A DNA stretch of 64,000 bases. It comes from Neomelitea salexigens DSM 19753. Its GTDB lineage: Bacteria; Pseudomonadota; Gammaproteobacteria; Pseudomonadales; Spongiibacteraceae. The DNA lies in assembly GCF_000422345.1 (NCBI RefSeq), contig NZ_AULP01000005.1, forward strand, positions 124,001 through 188,000, given 5' to 3'. A model generated the notes under the pieces. The model did not search any database and had not been told where the DNA came from. It saw only the letters and a list, made by a program, of their open reading frames with translations. A program made the position numbers and the translations under genes. The first letter of the stretch is position 1, and every line of letters starts with the position of its first letter. Below, piece after piece: positions 49,681 to 60,956 of this stretch.

Positions 49681-50113
49681 TTCGGGCCTCCTCATACTCT
49701 GTTAGTCGTTTCGCCGAGAAAATTCGGTGCCTTACCCGCCATCCCTGTGCGGTTTTCACCAGCCAGTCATAATAAGAGCCGAAGTGCATACAGTAGCCAT
49801 CGCGACTTTTATCCTCGCGCGGCACCGGCGCAATAATGCGAAAAAATAGCCGCGCGCCATCACCGTCTTCCCGGGCATGGATGTTACACATCAAGTGGGC
49901 GAGTGGATGCCGCCCCTCCTCCGCCATATAACGCTTTATCTCTGCAACACCTCGCAACGTCACCAGGCCGCGCACTTCAAATACTGCGTCCTTGGTGAAG
50001 ATGGAATCCATTTGCGCCCAATCCCGATCGTCCACTGCGTCGCCGTACCGCCCTGGCAGTTCATGTAGCGCCAGTCGGTCAGCCAGGCTTAGCTCGTGTT
50101 TGTCTTTATGCAC
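49673..50113 (-). CDS. NTF2-like/SnoaL_4 protein (ring-hydroxylating dioxygenase beta-like fold)
   Basis: 146 residues from GTG 50113 (GGGAG and GGGG upstream); a longer frame begins at 50209 but its extension looks untranslated. Pattern: LADRLALHELPGRYGDAVDD, then WAQMDSIFTKDAVFEV, and the C-terminal WRVRHRIFSAKRL. Such proteins act as dehydratases, isomerases or cyclases, or as dioxygenase beta subunits. It is paired with the SDR, suggesting one small catabolic or detoxifying step. Confidence 0.78.
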   Translation of the reverse strand: MHKDKHELSLADRLALHELPGRYGDAVDDRDWAQMDSIFTKDAVFEVRGLVTLRGVAEIKRYMAEEGRHPLAHLMCNIHAREDGDGARLFFRIIAPVPREDKSRDGYCMHFGSYYDWLVKTAQGWRVRHRIFSAKRLTEYEEARSE

Positions 50114-50297
50114 CGTATTTCCCCACTCCCAGCTTATGCAACAGGCAATATAGCCATGCAGCAAGCGACACACATCGCCCAATAGCATCACAATTGACAA
50201 CATTTCCATTCAAGACTGGCATCGCCCCTTCTAGAGGGTAAAATTGCGCCACCTGCCCCCAACAGCAGACGACACAAATAACCCACTGGAGCATTTT

Positions 50298-50618
50298 ATG
50301 CCGCTAATCACTTTTATCTCTCACAACGGCGAGGCCCGCGAAGTCGAGGCCGAGAGCGGTCACAGCCTGATGCAAGCCGCACTCGACGGCGGTATTGATG
50401 ACATTCTGGCCGAGTGCGGCGGCTCGTGCAGCTGCGCAACCTGCCACTGTTACATTGACGAACCCTGGCGCAGCAAACTGCCCGCAGCCGATGATATGGA
50501 ACAAGGCATTCTCGACGGCGTACTCGAGCCCGAAGAGGGCAGCCGCTTAAGCTGCCAAATTGAGGTGCGCGACGACCTAGAAGGAATGGAAGTACGCCTG
50601 CCCGCCTCGCAATACTAA
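50298..50618 (+). CDS. [2Fe-2S] ferredoxin, adrenodoxin/putidaredoxin type
   Basis: 106 residues from ATG 50298 (GGAG 7 nt upstream). Cluster ligands are C40, C46, C49 and C86 (C-x5-C-x2-C ... C), with extra cysteines at 44 and 51. The sequence runs LITFISHNGEAREVEAESGH to LSCQIEVRDDLEGMEVRLPA. This type donates electrons to cytochromes P450 or Rieske oxygenases; neither partner is in the window. Confidence 0.92.
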   Translation: MPLITFISHNGEAREVEAESGHSLMQAALDGGIDDILAECGGSCSCATCHCYIDEPWRSKLPAADDMEQGILDGVLEPEEGSRLSCQIEVRDDLEGMEVRLPASQY

Positions 50619-50704
50619 GCGCCTTGCTGACTGCCGCGATCGGCGTTACTGTGAAACGTAACAGCCGCCGACGCGGCCTTTAGTGGTATAGGCAAGTCAC
50701 TGGA

Positions 50705-51832
50705 ATGAAGCACCCGGCAAAAACAATAATACTGAGCGCCACATTGCTCTTGAGCAGCGCCTGCAGCACACAGCCTACGCAACTCGAGCAATTTATTGCT
50801 GCCCCGGATAGCGATGCGGTGGCACAGCTGCTGCACCAAGAGGCGCTGTTTAACCGGCAACCTGCGCCCCTCAACACCCCGGACCAACACATTCTCGCGG
50901 TGACCGCAGAGATGCGTTACTTCGTCAACGAGCATGTACCGCCGGTACTCACCCCGCGCGCCAGACTGCGCTATTTAGTCGATGCCATGGTGCGGCCCCA
51001 GCAATTGGGCATTCGCTACCAACCGGGTATTACCCAAAGTGCCGCGGACACCTTTGACGACCCACAGGGCGACTGCTTGTCGCTGAGTTTATTGTTTATA
51101 GCGCTGGCGCGAGAAGCAAAGCTGGATGTCTATTTTAATGAAGTCAGCGTGCCGCCAAGCTGGGAAATGCTGAGTAACAGCAGTTCAGCGATTTATAAAC
51201 ACATCAATGCCGTTGTCGACCTCGGCAATGGCCAGCGCGAAGTTATCGACTTCAGCGTAGATATTTACGACTATCGCTATCCGCAAAAGCGAGTTAGCGA
51301 CGATATCGCCGCCGCGCAGTATTACAGCAACCTGGGCGTTGGCGCACTGAACAGCAAAAATTACGGCGACGCCTATCTCTACCTGCGCAGGGCGCTGTAC
51401 CTCGGCCCTGAAGAAGCCTATATCTGGGGCAACCTGGGTGTTCTGTTTCGCAGAGAAGGGCATAACGACGAAGCCGAACTTGCCTTTCTAAAGGCGCTGA
51501 GTCTGGACCCGGAGGAGTCCGCATCACTCTCCAACTTAGCCCGCCTGTACCGCAGCAGTGGCCGCAAGGATCGCGCTAAGCAACTTGAGCAAGTCATTGA
51601 ATCTCGACAGCGCGACAACCCTTTCTGGCACTACAGCCGCTCCCGCGCTGCCTTTGAAAGAGGCGACTATTCCCAAGCGCTGAATTCCATCAAACGCGCC
51701 ATTCGACTGGACAAAAACGAGTATCGCTTTTACCAGTTTGCGGCCGTTATTTTTCGCAGCCAAGGCAATACCGACAAGTACCACGAATACGGCCTAAAGG
51801 CCGCTCACGCCAAACTCAAGCAGGGTAAATAG
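50705..51832 (+). CDS. Lipoprotein with a transglutaminase-like domain and TPR repeats
   Basis: 375 residues. The lipobox ends at C20 (LLSSAC). Residues about 95-190 have a transglutaminase-like catalytic arrangement: Cys in DPQGDCLSLSLLFIALAREA, His in HINAVVDLG and Asp in EVIDFSVDIYDY. Five or so TPR units follow (YYSNLGVGALNSKNYGDAYL, YIWGNLGVLFRREGHNDEAE, SLSNLARLYRSSGRKDRAKQ, FWHYSRSRAAFERGDYSQAL). An envelope role in peptide or protein cleavage or cross-linking is inferred. It is convergent with the TonB receptor gene. Confidence 0.8.
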   Translation: MKHPAKTIILSATLLLSSACSTQPTQLEQFIAAPDSDAVAQLLHQEALFNRQPAPLNTPDQHILAVTAEMRYFVNEHVPPVLTPRARLRYLVDAMVRPQQLGIRYQPGITQSAADTFDDPQGDCLSLSLLFIALAREAKLDVYFNEVSVPPSWEMLSNSSSAIYKHINAVVDLGNGQREVIDFSVDIYDYRYPQKRVSDDIAAAQYYSNLGVGALNSKNYGDAYLYLRRALYLGPEEAYIWGNLGVLFRREGHNDEAELAFLKALSLDPEESASLSNLARLYRSSGRKDRAKQLEQVIESRQRDNPFWHYSRSRAAFERGDYSQALNSIKRAIRLDKNEYRFYQFAAVIFRSQGNTDKYHEYGLKAAHAKLKQGK

Positions 51833-51886
51833 TCGGGCATCAGCGGGTCGCGTATTAATACCGTATAAAAAATTCCGGGCATAAAA

Positions 51887-51907
51887 AAGGCGCCACAAGG
51901 GCGCCTT
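51887..51907 (-). terminator. Terminator of the TonB receptor operon
   Basis: AAGGCGCC/GGCGCCTT with a 5-nt loop; on the minus strand the stem is followed by six T. It lies 20 bp after the TonB receptor stop and shares its core with the hairpin at 54679. Confidence 0.85.
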
Positions 51908-51927
51908 AATAAGGTTACTGACTTTAT

Positions 51928-54636
51928 TTAGAATTCATATTCAATGCTAGCACTAAAGGTCGTACCCACTTCCTCGCGGAACGTGGTCTTGCCGTCGCGC
52001 TCGATTTCCAGCTCTTCATCCAGAATATTTTTCACCTTCACCTTCACGATAACGGACTGGTTCGGGTAGAACGAATACGTGGCATCCAATGAGTGGAAAG
52101 GCTGCTCAAATGCGTCGGGCTCACCATTGCGGCCGGCAAAGTAAAGGCGCTCGCCAAACACATTGTAAGACAGTGTTGCCGCGTGCATTTCGTCTGCCGA
52201 GTCAAAACCGAGAATCAAGTTCGCCGCATAGTCTGAGGCACCAACCAGATCGCGCTTAGCATTGGTGGGCGCATCGGCATTGCTGCCGGCAACCAGCTCG
52301 GTATCCAGCAGAGTCAAGTTACCCTGAAGGAAGAAGGGGATAAGCGCATCGGAAAAGTCACCGAGGCTCTTCATAAACTCAACTTCTGCACCCAAAATCG
52401 TCGCGCTGTCAGCATTGACGATTTCAACAGCGGTGTTGGTGTCCCCTGCCGCAGCTTGGAACAACTCTATCGGGTCACTGATGTCCTTGTAGAACAACGA
52501 TGCGGTGAAGCTGTCGCTGTTGCTGAAGAACCACTCGGCACGCAGGTCGTAGTTTTTAAACTGCGCCGGGCGAACATCGGGGTTACCAAACACCAGCGCG
52601 CCAGTCACTGGGTCCACGTAGCTGGAGTCAGCAATTTCACGCAGATCCGGGCGAACCGTCGTTTCACTGTAGCCAAAGCGCAGCTGGAAGTCCTCGGCCC
52701 AGAAGCCGGGCAGCATGTACGTTGCCGCGAGCGAGGCGAAGGTATCGTCGTCGGTAAAGACGGCATTTTCGAGCTCGTCGATGATCGCCTGCTGACCACC
52801 GGACTCATTGCTCACGACCGGAATACCGTCAAAGTCGAGCGGGTCCCAGGTCAAACCCACCTGCTGATAGTCTTCATAGCGCAAACCGGCAACAACGCGC
52901 CAGGTGTCCTGCCAGGTAACATCGAGCTTACCGTAGTAGGCATCAACGCGGTTGGCGGCAATGTAACTTTCGGAGTTACTGCCAGCCACCTGAATTTGAT
53001 AGCCATTGCTGGGATCGAGAATATTCGCATCGCTGTAGACGCGATCCAGTGGGCCACTGCGCACCGAGTCTGGAGCGTTTACCGCCCCCAAGCCAAACTG
53101 CGTTTGCTGGTACGTACGCGCCTTTTCCCAGTACTCGTTACCGCCGCTCAGCTCAACCTTCCAGTCCATTGTTGAAAACGGCATTTTCACTTCCCAACCG
53201 TAGCTCTCAACTTCATCCTGAAGGTCGGTAAATCGGTAGTCGGCAGCCGTCGCGTTTGCGGCAACGGTGGTGCTGCCATTCGGGCCTTCTACATGACGCG
53301 CCTGCACCGCAACTTCGTTGGGAATCTCAGTCGTCGATTCACTGTCGGAATAGAACCAGTTGAATTTCAAACCTTCTGCAAAGGCCAATTGATCCCAGCC
53401 CAACTGCTCGCGGCTCAACTCACCGAAGGTGTGCTCGCCGCGAATTTGATTCACCACCAGCTCGCGCTGTTCAAAACGAATTCTGAACTGACGGTCCGAG
53501 ATATCCCCGCCCACAGGCTGATCGTTGTCATAACTATCGGTGACTGAGGTTTTGTCATCGGTGTTGCGAAGATAAAGGCTGGTTGTTTCCAGCGAGTGAT
53601 CTTCGTTCAAGCGCAAACCAAAATTCAGGTTGGCGGCAATCGATGTGTTCTGCGTTGTCTCGTTTTTGAACTCGGCTTCGTCCTCGTCGGATACTGAGCG
53701 CACTTCTGACGACTTATTGCGCCAGCTGCGGTCATAGGACAGCCCGGCCAACACGCCAAACTCAATCTCTTCTGCGTCGCCAAGATAGAAACGGTTACCG
53801 GCGTTAACTTCAGCAGAGAAGTTATCGTCGTCATCGGTTTCGTAAATATCGATATTGCGATACAGATTCAACGCCAACTCACGGTTGAGCTGTTCAGCAT
53901 CAGCCAGTGTGGCATTGGGGTTTGACTGGCGCATATCGGCGAGAATATCGTTGCGATCAAGGCTGCCGCCGTATTGACGCAGTGCTTGCTTGAGCTTGTA
54001 AGAAAGCGCTCGCGTACCATCGTCGTTGCCATAAATATCATCACTGCCGCCTTTGTAGGTCAGCAGCCGGCCGTCAGAGGCGCTGTTGTAGTCAGTACCA
54101 ATCTCAAGGCTAAACACCAGATCGCTGGGAATACCTTTGGTGCGGATGTCCACATTACCACCACCAAAAGCGGCCGGCATATCAGAAGAATGCACCTTCT
54201 GAACCGCCAGACTCTCAACGATGGATGTTGGGAAAATATCCAGCGGAATAACACTGCGCGTCAGGTCCGGAGAGGGAACCACTGCACCGTTTAACAAGGT
54301 GCTTGAGTAGCGCTCACCCAAACCGCGGACAAAAACAAACTTGTCATCAATTAAGGTAACACCGGGCACGCGGCGCAGCGCGGCAGCAACGGTTGAATCA
54401 CCGATACGACCAATCGCCTCAGCCCCGAGAAAATCCACCGCGACTTCTTGCTCCAGCCGTTCAATCACCAGGTTTTCGGCGGTGCTCTTCAGGCGACCAA
54501 CAACAACCACTTCTTCCAAGGGCTTGTTAAAACTGAGGTCGCTGTCGGCCTCTTGCGCCACCGCCGAGACGGCGAGGCTAAGAGCGCTCAGGCTAAATGC
54601 CGGCAGCAACCCTTTTTTAATCATCTGCTTTTTCAT
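51928..54636 (-). CDS. TonB-dependent outer-membrane receptor, predicted Pho-regulon member
   Basis: 902 residues. A signal peptide (LSALSLAVSAVAQE) is followed by EEVVVVGR and a plug domain with DSTVAAALRRVPGVTLID, FVRGLGERYSSTLLNGAVVP and DIFPTSIVESLAVQKVHSSD. The barrel ends with the usual aromatic terminus (SIEYEF). It is co-transcribed with the upstream surface lipoprotein from a Pho-box promoter, so I infer uptake of phosphate or an organophosphorus compound, driven by TonB. It does not belong to the siderophore or cobalamin subgroup by its plug motif. The ligand is unproven. Confidence 0.88.
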   Translation of the reverse strand: MKKQMIKKGLLPAFSLSALSLAVSAVAQEADSDLSFNKPLEEVVVVGRLKSTAENLVIERLEQEVAVDFLGAEAIGRIGDSTVAAALRRVPGVTLIDDKFVFVRGLGERYSSTLLNGAVVPSPDLTRSVIPLDIFPTSIVESLAVQKVHSSDMPAAFGGGNVDIRTKGIPSDLVFSLEIGTDYNSASDGRLLTYKGGSDDIYGNDDGTRALSYKLKQALRQYGGSLDRNDILADMRQSNPNATLADAEQLNRELALNLYRNIDIYETDDDDNFSAEVNAGNRFYLGDAEEIEFGVLAGLSYDRSWRNKSSEVRSVSDEDEAEFKNETTQNTSIAANLNFGLRLNEDHSLETTSLYLRNTDDKTSVTDSYDNDQPVGGDISDRQFRIRFEQRELVVNQIRGEHTFGELSREQLGWDQLAFAEGLKFNWFYSDSESTTEIPNEVAVQARHVEGPNGSTTVAANATAADYRFTDLQDEVESYGWEVKMPFSTMDWKVELSGGNEYWEKARTYQQTQFGLGAVNAPDSVRSGPLDRVYSDANILDPSNGYQIQVAGSNSESYIAANRVDAYYGKLDVTWQDTWRVVAGLRYEDYQQVGLTWDPLDFDGIPVVSNESGGQQAIIDELENAVFTDDDTFASLAATYMLPGFWAEDFQLRFGYSETTVRPDLREIADSSYVDPVTGALVFGNPDVRPAQFKNYDLRAEWFFSNSDSFTASLFYKDISDPIELFQAAAGDTNTAVEIVNADSATILGAEVEFMKSLGDFSDALIPFFLQGNLTLLDTELVAGSNADAPTNAKRDLVGASDYAANLILGFDSADEMHAATLSYNVFGERLYFAGRNGEPDAFEQPFHSLDATYSFYPNQSVIVKVKVKNILDEELEIERDGKTTFREEVGTTFSASIEYEF

Positions 54637-54678
54637 CAGTAAAGACCTACTCGTATTTGACCTGTCTTCAACAGAAAA

Positions 54679-54694
54679 GGCGCCGTAAGGCGCC
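54679..54694 (-). terminator. Attenuator-like hairpin inside the lipoprotein/TonB operon
   Basis: GGCGCC/GGCGCC with a 4-nt loop, followed on the minus strand by TTTTCTGTT. It may partially terminate after the lipoprotein gene, lowering receptor output relative to the lipoprotein. Confidence 0.6.
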
Positions 54695-54732
54695 CTCTGT
54701 TTTACGGCTCTGGCGTTAGACTCTGCGTTCGC

Positions 54733-56409
54733 TTATTCGAACCACAGGCCTTGGCCGCGGTTAGCGGGGTCCAAGCCGTAGGCCCAACCCGCAGTCCAGT
54801 CATCGTCTTCGGTGACTGCGCCGATGAAGGCACGACCGTCAGCAGGTGTTACTGTTGGGGCAGCACCATTCACTTTCATGTCGGCCAGTGGCAGCGAGTA
54901 GAAGCCTTTCAGGATTTCCAGATTGGCATTCGCATCGGCAGTGGGATCTTCACCCGCTTCCAGCGACTGGTAAGTGTCGTTGCTGGCCTGCAAGAACTGC
55001 AGCTGAGTGGTGCCGTTGGGCAGATCGTTGCCATCAGTCATGTCCTGACAAGCAATGATGCTGCTCTCAATTTTCAGATCGCCATCTTGAGCCGCTTTCA
55101 GGCCTTCGTTATCGATGCGTACACAGTAGTTGTAGTCGTCATCCGCCAGCTTCACATCGCCTTTGTAAGCGGTGGTAATCAAGGCATTTTGGATAGTTGG
55201 GAAATGCGCTTCACGAATACGCATGCCCTGACCGGGATCATGAGTACCAGTACCGTTTGGCTGACCACTCACCTCTGTCGCGGATACGATACAAGTCAGG
55301 TTCTTGATGGTTGCTTGCGAGTTCAAACCGCGAGCGATGAAGTCATCAATGGTTGCCTGGTCTTTGCTTGAGTAGCTGCCGATACCGTCAGACTCTACAC
55401 AGCGGTTGCCATCGTTCTCAGACTGAATAACCAGTGCGTAGTCGATCGTGCCGCGGTAGCCTTCATCGATATCGATAGAGTCGTCACGCACGTACATGCC
55501 GATGTAGTGACCCACGTTTACCGCACCACCGAAGAACTCGATGCCGTCGTCGTAAGTTGAGTAGGCTTGCAGATAATCAACCGTGGTGCCCGATCCAACA
55601 GCGTTGAAAGAAATACCGTTCAGCTCGTTGTCTTCCTCAACTTCGAAACCGGTGTGCTTAACAATGAAGTATTCCAGCGTACCCGAGCTATCTTCGTTGT
55701 TGTCACCGCCGTAATGCGTTTGGCCAGCGCCCGCTTTACCTTCTGCAGCAACGTGACAGTCACTGGTCGCCAAGTTGTTGTTCGCAAAAGAGCCGGTGTA
55801 AGAACACTTATTGGTGACACCGAAGCCGTTAATGATCAAACCGCCCCACTGCTGTACGTCCTCAGGGTCAACGGAATCTTCCACAGCATCTGACACTGAC
55901 GTGATAGTGATGGGCGCGTTCATCTCGCCTTCTGCGATGATTTGCGAACCGCGGTTAATTACCATGTAATCGTCGCTAGACTGGAAGGCCAAGGTAGTGC
56001 CCGCTTCGATTTGAATGCTTGCACCGTCACCACCTTTGGTGATGCCTGCTGCATTCAAGTCTGCATCGTTATCGTAGTTTTTACCCACTACCAGGCTATC
56101 GCGGAAGATGTGCACACCGCCGTTGCTCAGCTTGGCAAATACAACCGGGTTGCCGGCAGGCGTTTCGATCGGGTTGGTCAGGCTAACGAAGTCAGGACCG
56201 TAGATGCAGTTCACACCGTCCAGGCTGCCTTGCTGGGTTACGCCGTTATCGCTGTAAGACGCACAGGCATTGGAAGGCGTACCACCACCATTCCCGGTGC
56301 TGTTGTCTACAGAGTTGTTTTGGGCGTTGATATTAATATCACCGCCGCCACCACAGCCTACCAGCGCCATCGCTGAGGCCATTGCTGTCATTGCGAAAAG
56401 CTTTTTCAT
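54733..56409 (-). CDS. Beta-helix-like surface lipoprotein of a Pho-regulated TonB locus
   Basis: 558 residues. The lipobox ends at C19 (ALVGC), then GGGGDINI. The body has repeating beta-helix-like turns with many Asp and Asn residues: GGVHIFRDSLVVGKNYD, GASIQIEAGTTLAFQSSDDY, QQWGGLIINGFG, YSTYDDGIEFFGGAVNVGHY, DDSIDIDEGYRGTIDYALVI. Scattered Cys could form disulfides. The first gene of a two-gene unit with the TonB receptor, it is likely exported to the cell surface to bind or process the receptor's substrate. No catalytic motif for a phosphatase is evident. Confidence 0.75.
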   Translation of the reverse strand: MKKLFAMTAMASAMALVGCGGGGDININAQNNSVDNSTGNGGGTPSNACASYSDNGVTQQGSLDGVNCIYGPDFVSLTNPIETPAGNPVVFAKLSNGGVHIFRDSLVVGKNYDNDADLNAAGITKGGDGASIQIEAGTTLAFQSSDDYMVINRGSQIIAEGEMNAPITITSVSDAVEDSVDPEDVQQWGGLIINGFGVTNKCSYTGSFANNNLATSDCHVAAEGKAGAGQTHYGGDNNEDSSGTLEYFIVKHTGFEVEEDNELNGISFNAVGSGTTVDYLQAYSTYDDGIEFFGGAVNVGHYIGMYVRDDSIDIDEGYRGTIDYALVIQSENDGNRCVESDGIGSYSSKDQATIDDFIARGLNSQATIKNLTCIVSATEVSGQPNGTGTHDPGQGMRIREAHFPTIQNALITTAYKGDVKLADDDYNYCVRIDNEGLKAAQDGDLKIESSIIACQDMTDGNDLPNGTTQLQFLQASNDTYQSLEAGEDPTADANANLEILKGFYSLPLADMKVNGAAPTVTPADGRAFIGAVTEDDDWTAGWAYGLDPANRGQGLWFE

Positions 56410-56465
56410 GGGAACTTATCTCCGGAACCTTTTAAATAGGGCATAGCTTGTTGTCGTTGAGGCGT

Positions 56466-56510
56466 ATGTTAGGCAGGCAAAGTGACAACTCAGTGAATAA
56501 ACTATGACGA
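56466..56510 (-). promoter_or_regulatory. Pho box and -10 of the lipoprotein/TonB operon
   Basis: On the minus strand three direct 7-bp units with 4-bp spacers read TCGTCAT-AGTT-TATTCAC-TGAG-TTGTCAC (56510-56482), matching the CTGTCAT-N4 PhoB pattern. A TAACAT -10 (56471-56466) begins 10 nt downstream, as expected for PhoB-activated promoters lacking a good -35. Confidence 0.72.
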
Positions 56511-56657
56511 AAATGTTTCAGCCGGTGTTTTTTGCTTATTTTTTAGACAAAGCCGCCATAAAAAGCTAATTTGTATTTGAATAACAAGGCCTTAGAGAAC
56601 AACGCAGGGGCTCAGCGAGCCCCTGCCTGGTAAAAAACAGGGAGTAATGCCACCTGT

Positions 56658-56691
56658 AAGTCATAAAAATGTCATAAAACAGAAATACACT
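56658..56691 (+). promoter_or_regulatory. Pho box and -10 of the porin gene
   Basis: AAGTCAT-AAAA-ATGTCAT (56658-56675) fits the PhoB direct-repeat pattern. A TACACT -10 (56686-56691) starts 10 nt after the box, the same geometry as the divergent box on the other strand. Confidence 0.75.
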
Positions 56692-56744
56692 TGTCGCCGG
56701 TTTGTAACATAAGTGCCACTTCTTTCATTTTGGGTGCCTAAACA

Positions 56745-58091
56745 ATGAAAACGATCTCTTCTTTAGCATGCAGCGCATCAATTGCCGCCTGCCTTGCAAC
56801 CAGCCACGCCTTCGCCGATAACCAGCAGGACTCCGCCCTACTGAAGCTTCTACAAGAAAAAAGCATTATCAGTGCCGAGGAAGCGCAATCACTGCAGGCC
56901 GAACAAGCGCGACGCGCACAACAGCAAGCGACCGTCAGCATGGGCAGCAAAGGCCTGAAGATTGAAAGTGCGGACAAGCAAGCCAGCATACAAATTGGCG
57001 GTCGCCTGCACGCCGACTACGCCACACACGACCACGAAGCGTTCGCCAACCAGGAAGATGCAATTGACGGCACACAAATCCGCCGCGCTCGTCTCTACGC
57101 TAAAGGCAAACTGAACGGTCGCTGGAAGTACGTATTGGAAAGTGACTTCGCGGGCAACAAGGTCAGCGTTAAAGACGCCAACCTGAGTTACAAACTGACC
57201 TCTGCCCCGATCACACTGACGGTCGGTAACCAAAAGCATGCGGTCAGCATGGAAGTAGAAGAAAGCTCTAACGACATAATGTTCACCGAGCGCTCACTGG
57301 TTGCTGCACTCACCACGCCCTACTTTGACCGCGCCATTGGCATCACAGCAGCCAGCGGTGGCAGCAACTGGCACGCTAAAGCCGGTTTGTTCGGCGACGG
57401 CATTTCTAATAATGATGCCGATGAAGGCCACGGTTTCGGCGCGCGCGCCAGCTTCGCCCCGGTTCTGAATGACAATACCGTTGTCCACGTGGGTGCATCT
57501 TATGGCCTGCGCAAAACCAGCGACGACGGTTTGGCGAATGGCAAGAGCCCCTCGTTCTCATATAAAACCACTAACTTCTCTGACCTTAAGCCCGTTAACG
57601 CCAGCGTTGCCGATATGGATAAGGTCGAGGTAGGCGTTTTCGAATTTGCCGCCATGCACGGTGCCTGGTCGGTACAAAGCGAGATTGCAGCGAACAATGT
57701 TAGCCGCGACAGTGGCGACGACCTGAGCTTTTCCGCGCACTACGTGCAGCTCGGCTACAGCATCTTTGGCGGACAGCGCCGCTACAAAGCGTCTGAAGGC
57801 GAATTTAAGTACTTCAACGTGAACACGCCATTCAATGCCAGCACCGGCGATTGGGGCGCACTGGAAGTCGCCGCCCGCTTTGACCAAATTGACCTGGAAG
57901 ATGACAATATCAGCGGCGGCAAAGCCAAGCGCTTTACCCTGGGCTTGAACTGGTATCTGAGCCGCAATATGCGCGTGCTGTTTGACTACAGCCGCAGCTA
58001 CGATCTCGACGGTGGTGCGATCCAAAACGATAAAGGCGAGCTGGCCGACAACATCGACAGCTTTGCCATCCGCACTCAGTGGGCGTTCTAA
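56745..58091 (+). CDS. Phosphate-selective porin, OprO/OprP family
   Basis: 448 residues (P. aeruginosa OprP/OprO are about 440). A signal peptide (ACSASIAACLATSHAFAD) is followed by a short coiled-coil segment (LLKLLQEKSIISAEEAQSLQ), typical of this family. The barrel starts at SIQIGGRLHADYATHDHEAF and ends with DSFAIRTQWAF, a terminal Phe. Family trimers pass phosphate or polyphosphate by a ladder of basic residues. The upstream Pho box gives independent support. It is convergent with purA. Confidence 0.9.
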   Translation: MKTISSLACSASIAACLATSHAFADNQQDSALLKLLQEKSIISAEEAQSLQAEQARRAQQQATVSMGSKGLKIESADKQASIQIGGRLHADYATHDHEAFANQEDAIDGTQIRRARLYAKGKLNGRWKYVLESDFAGNKVSVKDANLSYKLTSAPITLTVGNQKHAVSMEVEESSNDIMFTERSLVAALTTPYFDRAIGITAASGGSNWHAKAGLFGDGISNNDADEGHGFGARASFAPVLNDNTVVHVGASYGLRKTSDDGLANGKSPSFSYKTTNFSDLKPVNASVADMDKVEVGVFEFAAMHGAWSVQSEIAANNVSRDSGDDLSFSAHYVQLGYSIFGGQRRYKASEGEFKYFNVNTPFNASTGDWGALEVAARFDQIDLEDDNISGGKAKRFTLGLNWYLSRNMRVLFDYSRSYDLDGGAIQNDKGELADNIDSFAIRTQWAF

Positions 58092-58109
58092 GTTAACAAC
58101 CCCGAAAAC

Positions 58110-58144
58110 AAAAAAGGCCATGCAGCAATGCATGGCCTTTTTTT
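58110..58144. terminator. Bidirectional terminator between porin and purA
   Basis: GGCCATGCA/TGCATGGCC stem (9 bp) with a GCAA loop, flanked by A and T runs. Serves both convergent genes. Confidence 0.93.
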
Positions 58145-58188
58145 ATCGCGCGGTCTTGGCTATGAAGCCGAAGACCACCACCGCTTGC

Positions 58189-60680
<2,492 letters not shown>

Positions 60681-60700
60681 AAATCCACAATCTCTTGAAG

Positions 60701-60886
60701 TCAGCGCAAGACGCTCAGCATTAGCAGGCCACTCACCATACTCAGCAGACCCACCCACCTAACAGAACGACTATCTAAATCAGCCATCCGATAGGCCAGC
60801 ATGCGCCAGCGGTCAGGACTCAGAAAGGGCAAAATACCTTCAATGATCAGCACTAAGCTGAGGGCCACTGCCAATTCCTGCCACAT
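60701..60886 (-). CDS. DUF2065 small membrane protein
   Basis: 61 residues from ATG 60886. Two membrane helices (ELAVALSLVLIIEGILPFLS and WVGLLSMVSGLLMLSVLR) flank a short PDRWRMLAYRMADLDSRSVR loop, the DUF2065/YjeT pattern. GGGTGGGA precedes the start; a GTG at 60895 is a less likely alternative. In gammaproteobacteria it commonly follows hflC. Confidence 0.9.
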   Translation of the reverse strand: MWQELAVALSLVLIIEGILPFLSPDRWRMLAYRMADLDSRSVRWVGLLSMVSGLLMLSVLR

Positions 60887-60900
60887 TGATCCCACCCGCT

Positions 60901-60956
60901 AAAAACAAAAAATCCGCGCCAGGAGACGTGCTGCTTGCATGTCCCCTGCCCGGATT
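60901..60956 (-). terminator. Terminator after hflC
   Basis: On the minus strand AATCCG-GGCAGGGGA pairs with TCTCCT-GG-CGCGGATT over a 15-nt loop, then TTTTTTGTTTTT. It closes the hflXKC unit, but sits directly ahead of DUF2065, so partial read-through or a promoter within it must serve the next genes. Confidence 0.65.

Noticed and set aside
52456-53175. 239-codon frame opposite the TonB receptor
   Set aside because: Antisense shadow of a coherent receptor sequence with no recognisable protein features.
54751-55371. 206-codon frame opposite the beta-helix lipoprotein
   Set aside because: Antisense shadow; the minus-strand reading has signal peptide, lipobox and Pho-box promoter.
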